This document shows, one piece after another, positions 1 to 5,070 of a DNA stretch of 5,070 nucleotides. Position 1 is the first letter of the stretch. Every line of letters starts with the position of its first letter. This DNA comes from Ilumatobacteraceae bacterium (GTDB lineage Bacteria; Actinomycetota; Acidimicrobiia; Acidimicrobiales; Ilumatobacteraceae): positions 1 through 5,070 of the forward strand of contig JAHRVJ010000252.1 in NCBI GenBank assembly GCA_019090765.1. Direction: 5' to 3'. The position numbers and the translations under genes were made by a program. The notes under the pieces were generated by a model. That model made no database searches, was not told where the DNA came from, and saw only the letters and a list, made by a program, of their open reading frames with translations.

Positions 1-428
1 AGCTAGTTCCGCTGCTCACGCGGACGGCTATCTCACTTGCGATCGTTCTCGCGATAGTTGCTGTCGCATACGCGATCGCCAAACGTCGCGTGGTCGGTGG
101 AAAGTCGGGAGGCCGCACGCCGCGCAGCGGGGGTGGTCGCCGCCGCAGCGCCCAACAACCAATTGAAGTCGTCGGTCGCGTCGGCATCACGAGGTCGAAT
201 TCCGTCGTCGCTGTCCGCTTCGGAGATCGCGTAGTTCTGGTGTGCTCTTCGGAGCAAGGGACACCCAGCGTGCTCGCCGAGATGCCGGCTGGCGAGTGGG
301 ACGATCTCCAGACCATCCGCGAACCAATCGCTACCAATCCCGCCGAATCAGCCGCAGGGAACATCATGAACGCGCCAAGGCCGAGCTTCCTTGAGGCTCT
401 CCGTCAAGCGACAACTCGACGTGCCTAA
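1..428 (+). CDS. fliO: Flagellar biosynthetic protein FliO, 5'-truncated by the window
   Basis: The frame is open from base 3 to the TAA at 426-428 (141 residues visible) and continues beyond the left edge, so the true start is not seen. The visible part begins with one hydrophobic helix (about residues 9-26, ending AVAYAIA) followed by a basic stretch (KRR, then a Gly/Arg/Ser-rich linker). A small beta-rich domain comes next, with the FliO-like pattern IEVVGRVGITRSNSVVAVRFGDRVVL written here in two pieces: IEVVGRVGITRS and VVAVRFGDRVVL. It ends in a short basic helix (FLEALRQATTRR). FliO is a single-pass membrane protein that helps FliP assemble into the export gate and is not part of the finished machine. 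The family is poorly conserved, so the call rests on this architecture plus position directly before fliP. A GTG at 90 could be taken as a start, but it would remove the membrane helix, so it is rejected. Confidence 0.85.
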   Translation, partial: LVPLLTRTAISLAIVLAIVAVAYAIAKRRVVGGKSGGRTPRSGGGRRRSAQQPIEVVGRVGITRSNSVVAVRFGDRVVLVCSSEQGTPSVLAEMPAGEWDDLQTIREPIATNPAESAAGNIMNAPRPSFLEALRQATTRRA

Positions 429-470
429 ACGAGTTGGACCTTCGCGCCCTCATCCGTCTGACATGGGAAC

Positions 471-475
471 GAAGG
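471..475 (+). promoter_or_regulatory. Shine-Dalgarno of fliP (decides the start)
   Basis: GAAGG lies 8 nt before the ATG at 484. The other in-frame starts, TTG at 391 and ATG at 463, have no comparable purine run upstream. Starting at 484 also puts the hydrophobic signal peptide at the very N-terminus. Confidence 0.6.
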
Positions 476-483
476 CCACACCG

Positions 484-1365
484 ATGCGCTGGCTATTGGC
501 CCTGTTGATCGGTCTAATCGCAGCCGCGGGCAGCGGCGCGACAGCGAATGCGAGTACCGACCGGCCGATTCCGGTGCCAGAACCGCCAAGCGTCCCGTCG
601 GTTCCAGAGATCCCCGACGTCACAGACTTTTCCGGCCCGGATACTCAGATCCCGAATCCAACGCCATCAGCTCCCGAACCGATCGATGCCAACGACCAGA
701 CTGCAACACTGGGTTTGGAACTTCCAGATGTAACGGGCGATTCATCAAACGTCGTCGTGATCATCTTGTTGTTGTCAGTGCTGTCAATCGCTCCCAGCTT
801 GTTGATTCTGATGACATCGTTCACACGCATCGTGATCGTGATGTCACTCACGCGCAACGCTCTCGGCATCCCACAACTGCCGCCGCAACAGGTGATCGTC
901 GGGCTGAGCATCTTCTTGACGATGTTCGTGATGGGGCCGACGTTGCAAGAGATGAACGAAGTCGCGCTTCAACCTCTGATGAACGATGAGATCACCTTCA
1001 CCGAAGCCGGCGAGGCCGCCGCGGACCCACTGCGCGAGTTCATGTTCGACTACACGCGCGAACCAGAACTGGCCTTGTTCCTCGATGCCTCGTCTACTGA
1101 AACACCTGTAACTCGCGAGGAGGTTCCCCTTACAGCCCTGATCCCGGCATTTGTTCTCTCGGAACTGAAATCGGCGTTCATCATCGGGTTCATCATCTTT
1201 GTCCCGTTCATGGTGCTCGACTTAGTTGTATCCGCGGTCCTCACGTCTCTCGGGATGATGATGCTCCCGCCGACGTTCATCTCGCTCCCACTCAAGCTGT
1301 TGCTGTTCATCCTGCTCGATGGCTGGACGCTCATCATCGGCACGTTGTTGACCTCGTACCAATGA
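484..1365 (+). CDS. fliP: Flagellar export gate protein FliP
   Basis: FliP forms the pentameric base of the FliPQR gate in the cytoplasmic membrane, the channel of the flagellar type III export apparatus. The protein has 293 residues from the ATG at 484. Residues 1-23 form a signal peptide (MRWLLALLIG start, probable cleavage after ATANA). Residues 24-85 are a Pro- and Asp/Glu-rich extracytoplasmic segment. The conserved core runs from about residue 90: SLLILMTSFTRIVIVMSLTRNALG at 105-128 (written as SLLILMTSFTR plus IVIVMSLTRNALG), then LPPQQVIVGLSIF and GPTLQEMN. The C-terminal half has LIPAFVLSELKSAFIIGF, then GMMMLPP with the Met cluster at 258-260 matching the gate's methionine gasket, and a final LPLKLLLFILLDGW. 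An upstream in-frame TTG at 391 would overlap fliO but lacks an SD and would bury the signal peptide. The gene follows fliO by 55 nt and precedes fliQ by 49 nt. Confidence 0.97.
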   Translation: MRWLLALLIGLIAAAGSGATANASTDRPIPVPEPPSVPSVPEIPDVTDFSGPDTQIPNPTPSAPEPIDANDQTATLGLELPDVTGDSSNVVVIILLLSVLSIAPSLLILMTSFTRIVIVMSLTRNALGIPQLPPQQVIVGLSIFLTMFVMGPTLQEMNEVALQPLMNDEITFTEAGEAAADPLREFMFDYTREPELALFLDASSTETPVTREEVPLTALIPAFVLSELKSAFIIGFIIFVPFMVLDLVVSAVLTSLGMMMLPPTFISLPLKLLLFILLDGWTLIIGTLLTSYQ

Positions 1366-1414
1366 ACAAACACGCCAAGGCACCAAACCGCCTCCGTTCA
1401 GCCAGGAGAACGCC

Positions 1415-1687
1415 GTGACATCTCAAGACGCGATCAGTATCGGTACCGACGCACTCATTCTCGCCGCAAAGATCGCCGGGCCGTTTCTAATTGCGGTCCT
1501 CGCCATCGGTGTGCTTATTGGTCTCATCCAGTCGGTGACCCAGCTCCAGGAGCAAACGCTCTCATTCGTCCCGAAGCTGATCGCCGCGGCGTTGGTCATC
1601 GCCATCTCGGGCTCGTGGATGCTCGACGAACTGGTCGCATTCGGTCACAACCTGATGGCACGTGCACCTCAGCTCATCAGTGGATGA
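1415..1687 (+). CDS. fliQ: Flagellar export gate protein FliQ
   Basis: This is a 90-residue protein of exactly the usual FliQ size. It is a hairpin of two hydrophobic helices (about residues 16-38, KIAGPFLIAVLAIGVLIGLI, and 53-72, PKLIAAALVIAISGSWML) joined by the strongly conserved loop QSVTQLQEQTLSFVPK. FliQ subunits wrap around the FliP-FliR core and help close the gate. The start is a GTG preceded at 6 nt by AGGAG (1404-1408), a good Shine-Dalgarno that supports this start. The stop is 16 nt before the fliR ATG, so the genes share an operon. Nothing is odd about the sequence. Confidence 0.97.
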   Translation: MTSQDAISIGTDALILAAKIAGPFLIAVLAIGVLIGLIQSVTQLQEQTLSFVPKLIAAALVIAISGSWMLDELVAFGHNLMARAPQLISG

Positions 1688-1703
1688 CAGCGGAGACGGC
1701 TAG

Positions 1704-2465
1704 ATGCAGATCGAAATCCCCGCCGCCGCGCTCATTGGGTTCTCCTTCGCTCTGGTCCGTACGACTGCCTGGATCAGTGTCTGCCCACCGTTCAACTCAC
1801 CGTCGGTTCCCAAGCGTGTACGAGTCGGGCTTGCCACAGCAATCTCATTCGTTCTCGCCCCGCAACTAGGTGAGAGCATCTCAAGTCTCGCGCTCGGCTC
1901 ATTCGTGCTGTCGTTGCTAGCGCAGGCATTGGCCGGCCTCGCGCTCGGGTTCGCCGTACTCATGTTGTTTTCCGCCATTCAAGCCGCGGGAGACCTCATC
2001 GACCTTCAGATCGGGTTCTCGCTCGGTCAGGTATTGGACCCACTTTCAGGTTCCACCGCCGCTCCGATCGGTCGCTTCTATCAACTACTCGCCATCACCA
2101 TCTTGTTCGCCGTCAACGGACACGTACTGGTAGTGCGTGGGTACCTCCGCTCCGTTGAGGCTGTGCCATTGGGCCGCATCGACATCGCGGCTCTGGCTTC
2201 ACAGTTGGTCGACATGCTGACCATGTTCATGATTGCCGCTCTAGAGATCGGCCTGCCAGTTCTCGCGGCACTCTTCGCAACCGAAGTGGCGCTCGGCTTA
2301 CTCGGCAAGGCTGCTCCCCAGCTAAACATCTTGATGCTTGGATTCGCCGCCAAGTCGTTCGTCGCGATTCTGCTTCTCGGAATGACTCTGGCAATGCTCC
2401 CCGAAACAACCGAGTCACTGGTCGGGCGCGCCGTTCGTGCCGCGGCCGGTGCGTTTGGGGGATAG
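1704..2465 (+). CDS. fliR: Flagellar export gate protein FliR
   Basis: FliR is the single-copy subunit that completes the FliP ring, resembling a FliP-FliQ fusion in fold. The 253-residue length is normal for the family. It is hydrophobic throughout, with helices around residues 8-28, 42-54, 62-93, 125-145, 170-200 and 208-232. Conserved stretches are visible: GDLIDLQIGFSLGQVLDP at 96-113, the FYQLLAITILFAVNGH segment at 125-140, and near the C-terminus GLPVLAALFATEVALGLLGK followed by APQLNILMLGFAAKS. GGAGA at 1692-1696 lies 7 nt before the ATG. The TAG stop abuts the ATG of flhB, which suggests translational coupling. fliR and flhB are fused in some bacteria, but here a stop clearly separates them. 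Confidence 0.97.
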   Translation: MQIEIPAAALIGFSFALVRTTAWISVCPPFNSPSVPKRVRVGLATAISFVLAPQLGESISSLALGSFVLSLLAQALAGLALGFAVLMLFSAIQAAGDLIDLQIGFSLGQVLDPLSGSTAAPIGRFYQLLAITILFAVNGHVLVVRGYLRSVEAVPLGRIDIAALASQLVDMLTMFMIAALEIGLPVLAALFATEVALGLLGKAAPQLNILMLGFAAKSFVAILLLGMTLAMLPETTESLVGRAVRAAAGAFGG

Positions 2466-3602
2466 ATGGGCAAGTCCGACAAGACCGAGAAACCCACAGC
2501 CAAACGTAAGCAGGAAAATCGAAAGAAGGGACAGATCGCCAAGTCCCAAGACCTCACGGCGTGGACCAGCCTGCTGATCGGCATCTATCTCCTCCCCATG
2601 ACCATCGGGAAGCTCGCCGAAGTTGTGAACAGCAGCTTCAACGAGATCCGCGCCTCCTCGAAGGAGATCGACAACGACGCAATCGTCCACGTGCTGGCAA
2701 CCACGCTACGCGACGGGTTCCTCGCGACTATTCCGCTGCTCGCTGCCGTGGTGACCGCCAGCGTGGTAGTGACGATGGGCCAGACCGGTCTATTCCTAGC
2801 ACTGAAGCCACTCGTCCCGGACTTCAAGCGGATCAACCCCAAGCAAGGTTTTCAGCGCCTCGTCTCCCCGCGATCATTGTGGGAAACCGTCAAGCAGCTA
2901 CTCAAGATCGCCGTAGTCATGGTGATTGCTTGGCCGCGAGTACTAGCGCTCGTCAACGACCTGGCCGGACACGGTCGTCTTCCCCTGGGCAATGGCCTGG
3001 TGGCGGCCGGCGACAACATTATGGGTCTCATCCAGTCGATCGCTTGGACCATGGTGGTGCTCTCCTTCGCCGACTACGGCTACCAGCGGTATCAGAACGC
3101 GAAAGATCAGCGGATGACCAAGCAGGAAGTGAAAGACGAGCATCGCAACGCTGAAGGAGACTCGATGGTTAAGGGCCGGATGCGTTCGATGCAGCGCTCG
3201 GTCGCCCGCAACCGCATGATTGCCGGGATCAGTGACGCCGATGTAATCGTCACGAATCCGACCCACGTCGCAGTCGCTCTTAAGTACGACCCTGATCGCA
3301 GCCGCGCCCCGATTGTGGTCGCAGTTGGTGCTGGCGCTGTAGCAGAACGCATTCGCGACCGTGCTCGGGAGAGCGCCATTCCGATGGTCGAAGCCAAACC
3401 TCTGGCGCGCGCCCTGTGGAGGGCATGTCAAACCGGCGACGAAATCCCAACTGTGCTCTTCGAAGCAGTGGCTCAGGTGCTCGCGTTCGTGAAACGTCTC
3501 GACCGCCGACTTGTGGCAGGCCGTCAATTGGAGCTACCGCGAAACGCTCGGGTCCCTGAGGAGCTGCTCAGTGCTGTTCCGCGTAAGCGCAACCGGAGAT
3601 GA
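2466..3602 (+). CDS. flhB: Flagellar export switch protein FlhB
   Basis: FlhB sits on the FliPQR gate and changes export specificity from rod/hook to filament substrates after cleaving itself. The 378-residue protein starts with the conserved basic cytoplasmic segment (EKPTAKRKQENRKKGQIAKS, residues 8-27). Four membrane helices follow at about 31-50, 85-112, 143-164 and 184-203. The cytoplasmic domain carries EVKDEHRNAEGD (221-232), then the self-cleavage motif N264-P265-T266-H267, with cleavage expected between N264 and P265. Downstream are the family's AVAERIRDRARESAIPMVEAKPLARALWR region and EIPTVLFEAVAQVLAFV (the first, longer region spans 291-319 and is cited here as AVAERIRDRARE ... VEAKPLARALW). 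About 30 residues of basic tail follow. The ATG directly follows the fliR stop with GGGGGA at 2457-2462 as SD. The stop lies 59 nt from the convergent csrA stop. Confidence 0.98.
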   Translation: MGKSDKTEKPTAKRKQENRKKGQIAKSQDLTAWTSLLIGIYLLPMTIGKLAEVVNSSFNEIRASSKEIDNDAIVHVLATTLRDGFLATIPLLAAVVTASVVVTMGQTGLFLALKPLVPDFKRINPKQGFQRLVSPRSLWETVKQLLKIAVVMVIAWPRVLALVNDLAGHGRLPLGNGLVAAGDNIMGLIQSIAWTMVVLSFADYGYQRYQNAKDQRMTKQEVKDEHRNAEGDSMVKGRMRSMQRSVARNRMIAGISDADVIVTNPTHVAVALKYDPDRSRAPIVVAVGAGAVAERIRDRARESAIPMVEAKPLARALWRACQTGDEIPTVLFEAVAQVLAFVKRLDRRLVAGRQLELPRNARVPEELLSAVPRKRNRR

Positions 3603-3661
3603 TGGGCCCCCCGACAGCCGCGGCAAGATTCGCAACCATGTTGGAAGTCTTGGCAGAAGCT

Positions 3662-3922
3662 TCAGTCGGAGCGTCGCGGGCGACGAGGCATCGAGGCAGC
3701 CGAAACTTGACCACTAAACTTGGTGATCCCCGCGCCGTCTACAGACCGGGCGGCCTCGTTCTCCTGGCTGATCGCGGCGTACACCTCATGACGGTGAACG
3801 GCGATCGAGCGTGGGGCATCGACACCCAGGCGTACTTGGTCGCGGCCGGACTCGACAACGGTAATCACGATGTCGTCGCCAATCATGATGCTCTCTCCGG
3901 CCCTACGGGTCAGGATGAGCAT
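3662..3922 (-). CDS. csrA: Carbon storage regulator CsrA, translational repressor
   Basis: CsrA is a dimeric RNA-binding protein that blocks ribosome access by binding GGA-containing sites in mRNA leaders. In FliW-bearing flagellates its main known target is flagellin mRNA. Residues 1-50 match the family closely: MLILTRRAGESIMIGDDI, DQVRLGVDAP, then VHRHEVY. The RNA-binding residues L4 and R44 are present. N55 aligns without gaps with the Bacillus subtilis residue reported to be needed for FliW antagonism. At 86 residues it is longer than the about 61-residue enterobacterial protein; the extra tail (about 61-86) ends in a basic RRPRR stretch. The ATG shares its A with the fliW stop (TGATG) and has no strong SD of its own, so translation is probably coupled to fliW. 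It is convergent with flhB. Confidence 0.96.
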   Translation of the reverse strand: MLILTRRAGESIMIGDDIVITVVESGRDQVRLGVDAPRSIAVHRHEVYAAISQENEAARSVDGAGITKFSGQVSAASMPRRPRRSD

Positions 3923-4413
3923 CAGGAAGCCCCGGCCACCGTGGGTGTCGAGGTCTCGGTCGAGGCAGAGGTTTCCGCCAGCGGCGCATGTACTGGCCAG
4001 CTGGGATCATTGAGAATTACTTGCTGGCCGAGCCGCGCTCCGGTGTCAATCACAATCGGCGCAAGCAGGTTGGAGGTGAGTCGCATGCCCCCATCTTCAC
4101 GCCGAACCGTGACAACTACAAGGATGCACAGGTCGTCGGCAGCTGCTCCGCCGATATCGGCCGGATCTATATCAATCTCGTAGTCGGGGTAAGCCGACCA
4201 AGGCACCATCGTGAGAAACGCCAGGTCGGGGTCGGCAACGTCTTGCAACCAGAACAAGCTCTGTTCATTTGTGTCAGCCGCTCCAGGCAACTGCCCACCG
4301 CCGAGCAGCACGAATTCATGCCGCCCGCGGAACCCTGGAAGACCATCTGGGAATACGACCGACTCATCGTCGGACACCTCAATAGATCCAAATCGACTTG
4401 TTTCAACCTGCAT
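3922..4413 (-). CDS. fliW: Flagellar assembly factor FliW, CsrA antagonist
   Basis: FliW is a cytoplasmic protein that binds either flagellin or CsrA. When flagellin is exported, FliW is released and relieves CsrA repression. The 163-residue product shows the family pattern: FGSIEV near the start, VVFPDGLPGF (19-28), SLFWLQDVADPDLAFLTMVP (52-71), YEIDID, LCILVVVTV (95-103), LTSNLLAPIVIDT (112-124) and GQQVILND (129-136). The last 20 or so residues are a Ser/Thr/Ala/Glu-rich tail without family resemblance, longer than in most homologues as I remember them. A perfect AGGAGG (4419-4424) sits 5 nt before the ATG, and a candidate promoter lies just upstream. The gene overlaps csrA by one base. 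The fliW-then-csrA order matches that of Bacillus subtilis, although here the pair is embedded between export-apparatus genes. Confidence 0.96.
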   Translation of the reverse strand: MQVETSRFGSIEVSDDESVVFPDGLPGFRGRHEFVLLGGGQLPGAADTNEQSLFWLQDVADPDLAFLTMVPWSAYPDYEIDIDPADIGGAAADDLCILVVVTVRREDGGMRLTSNLLAPIVIDTGARLGQQVILNDPSWPVHAPLAETSASTETSTPTVAGAS

Positions 4414-4418
4414 GACGG

Positions 4419-4424
4419 CCTCCT
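4419..4424 (-). promoter_or_regulatory. Perfect Shine-Dalgarno of fliW
   Basis: Read on the minus strand this is AGGAGG, 5 nt before the fliW ATG. It is the strongest ribosome binding site in the window. It fixes the fliW start and probably also drives csrA through coupling. Confidence 0.8.
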
Positions 4425-4434
4425 ATCGGCTGCA

Positions 4435-4463
4435 ATTATCGCGTTCAGAAGCCTGCAAGACAA
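4435..4463 (-). promoter_or_regulatory. Candidate housekeeping promoter of fliW-csrA
   Basis: On the minus strand, TTGTCT (plus 4458-4463; 4 of 6 matches to TTGACA) is followed after exactly 17 nt by GATAAT (plus 4435-4440; 5 of 6 matches to TATAAT). Transcription would begin near 4428, a few bases before the SD, giving a leader of about 15 nt. The match is by eye only, and such elements occur by chance. Position, spacing and orientation all fit fliW. Confidence 0.45.
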
Positions 4464-4475
4464 ACAACCCGGCCA

Positions 4476-4497
4476 CCGGACAGTTGTGATCGTCCGG
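4476..4497. repeat. Perfect inverted repeat CCGGAC-N10-GTCCGG
   Basis: The arms at 4476-4481 and 4492-4497 are exact reverse complements separated by 10 nt. The symmetry suggests a possible operator for a dimeric regulator of the divergent genes. Alternatively it could form a 6-bp RNA hairpin in a flhA leader, with GGA in its 5' arm. No T-run follows, so it is not an intrinsic terminator. Confidence 0.5.
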
Positions 4498-4546
4498 CGT
4501 CGAGCGGACTGCGCCTACAGGCTCCCAGCCGTTCGACAACCGTACA

Positions 4547-4551
4547 ACGGA
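4547..4551 (+). promoter_or_regulatory. Weak Shine-Dalgarno of flhA, also an ANGGA motif
   Basis: ACGGA precedes the flhA ATG by 7 nt. It fits the ANGGA core recognised by CsrA. It can also pair as the 3' arm of a 4-bp CCGT-ACA-ACGG hairpin (4540-4550), which would partly hide it. It is the only SD candidate for flhA, but a role in CsrA binding is inference. Confidence 0.35.
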
Positions 4552-4558
4552 TTCATCC

Positions 4559-5070
4559 ATGAAAAACTCTCGCTTGGCACAAGCCAGTTTCCCAGCAGTC
4601 ATCGTGCTGGTCATCACTGTGATGATCGTGCCGCTTCCGTCAAGCGTGCTCGACCTTTTGTTAGTTGCCAACATTTCGATCGCGGTGCTGATCTTGTTGG
4701 TGTCCACCAACATTCGGCGCACGCTCGATTTCTCGTCTTTCCCATCGTTGTTGCTAGTGGTCACGCTGATCCGCATCGGATTGAACGTCTCAACGTCGCG
4801 TGCTGTGCTGTCGCGCGCCGATGCCGGCGAAGTCATCGAAACGTTCGGTTCGTTCGTCGTCGGAGGCAACATCATCGTTGGCTTCGTGATCTTCATGATC
4901 ATCACGCTCGTGCAGTTCGTCGTGATCTCGAATGGCTCTGGCCGAGTCGCTGAGGTCTCAGCCCGATTCACACTCGACGCAATGCCCGGCAAACAGATGG
5001 CGATCGACGCTGACCTCAACGCGGGCATGTTGAGCGACGAGGAAGCCAAGCAAAGGCGAACAGAAGTAGC
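4559..5070 (+). CDS. flhA: Flagellar export protein FlhA, N-terminal part, 3'-truncated by the window
   Basis: FlhA forms the nonameric ring below the gate. It couples proton flow to export and docks chaperone-substrate complexes through a C-terminal domain that lies beyond the window. The frame stays open from the ATG at 4559 to the window end (170 complete codons of a family protein of roughly 690). Visible are a short cytoplasmic N-terminus and helices at about 12-31, 33-50 and 62-75. LIRIGLNVSTSRAVL follows at 70-84, then FGSFVVGGN and a helix at 105-124. The hallmark FHIPEP cytoplasmic segment reads GRVAEVSARFTLD at 128-140, then AMPGKQMAIDADLNAG. R129, R136 and D140 have the spacing of the Salmonella R147/R154/D158 cluster, as I recall it. 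The only SD-like sequence is ACGGA, 7 nt before the ATG. No in-frame start lies close upstream, so this start is likely. Confidence 0.96.
   Translation, partial: MKNSRLAQASFPAVIVLVITVMIVPLPSSVLDLLLVANISIAVLILLVSTNIRRTLDFSSFPSLLLVVTLIRIGLNVSTSRAVLSRADAGEVIETFGSFVVGGNIIVGFVIFMIITLVQFVVISNGSGRVAEVSARFTLDAMPGKQMAIDADLNAGMLSDEEAKQRRTEV

Larger units (their letters stand above)
4414..4558. other. Divergent intergenic region between fliW and flhA
   Basis: These 145 nt separate the starts of fliW (minus) and flhA (plus) and hold no gene. The fliW side has the SD and a -10/-35 pair. The middle holds a CCGGAC inverted repeat. The flhA side has a small GCCT-AC-AGGC dyad (4513-4522) and a weak ACGGA before the start. 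I see no convincing promoter pointing toward flhA. Confidence 0.8.

Noticed and set aside
391..483. TTG at 391 or ATG at 463 as the fliP start
   Set aside because: Neither has a Shine-Dalgarno, and both would add a charged leader before the signal peptide. ATG at 484 with GAAGG 8 nt upstream fits better.
2561..3154. Plus-strand ORF of 197 codons inside flhB
   Set aside because: It is in another frame of a convincingly conserved flhB, and its Arg/Pro/Gln-rich low-complexity product is typical of a shadow.
2943..3527. Minus-strand ORF of 194 codons opposite flhB
   Set aside because: It lies wholly opposite the conserved cytoplasmic domain of flhB. The product shows no recognisable motif, and I saw no ribosome binding site for it.
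3656..3663. GAAGCTTC palindrome near the csrA stop as a terminator
   Set aside because: It is an 8-bp self-complementary word with no loop and no following T-run. It cannot act as an intrinsic terminator and is short enough to occur by chance.
3599..4183. Plus-strand ORF of 194 codons starting with ATGA overlap on the flhB stop
   Set aside because: The coupling-like start is tempting, but the ORF runs antisense through csrA and into fliW, both clear family members. The product has no recognisable domain and looks like an antisense shadow.
4423..4430. Minus-strand GCCGATAG resembling the -10 of flagellar sigma-28 promoters
   Set aside because: It overlaps the fliW Shine-Dalgarno, so a transcript from it would lose its ribosome binding site. 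No TAAA-like -35 element lies about 15 nt upstream.
4484..4512. TTGTGA as the -35 of a flhA promoter
   Set aside because: At 16-18 nt spacing the downstream hexamers are GC-rich and show no -10 resemblance, so no promoter is annotated for flhA.
3988..4953. Plus-strand ORF of 321 codons
   Set aside because: It is antisense to fliW, then crosses the intergenic region, then runs out of frame through flhA. The product is rich in Arg, His and Cys without a family pattern, as expected for a shadow frame.

Overview
This window is a segment of a bacterial flagellar locus. It carries the core of the flagellar type III export apparatus, interrupted by a small regulatory pair on the opposite strand. 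The base composition looks moderately GC-rich by eye. FliP has a cleavable signal peptide followed by a long Pro-rich segment, and FliW/CsrA are present. Together with the gene order, this suggests a flagellated Gram-positive-type lineage, most likely an actinobacterium (perhaps Acidimicrobiia-like). The lineage is an inference from gene style, not from a marker gene.

Layout. Positions 1-3602 on the plus strand form one compact operon: the 3' part of fliO (5' end outside the window), fliP, fliQ, fliR and flhB. Gaps are 55 nt, 49 nt, 16 nt and 0 nt. FliP, FliQ and FliR build the helical export-gate core, FliO assists FliP assembly, and FlhB is the autocleaving substrate-specificity switch. Positions 3662-4413 on the minus strand hold fliW then csrA, translationally coupled through a TGATG overlap. 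CsrA is an RNA-binding translational repressor and FliW is its protein antagonist, which senses flagellin. Positions 4414-4558 are a 145-nt divergent intergenic region. It holds a good housekeeping-type promoter and a perfect Shine-Dalgarno for fliW, a CCGGAC-N10-GTCCGG dyad, and the weak translation start of flhA. Positions 4559-5070 are the 5' third or so of flhA, cut by the window end.

How the genes work together. fliOPQR-flhB-flhA encode the membrane gate through which hook, rod and filament proteins are exported. FliW-CsrA is the checkpoint that couples flagellin level to translation. Here the checkpoint pair sits in antisense orientation between flhB and flhA, which are commonly adjacent. 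So flhA needs its own promoter, or depends on read-through that would also make RNA antisense to csrA-fliW.

I found no RNA gene, mobile element, CRISPR array or convincing terminator, and no evidence of an undescribed system. The points worth a second look are the arrangement of the regulatory pair, the intergenic dyad, and possible CsrA contact points.
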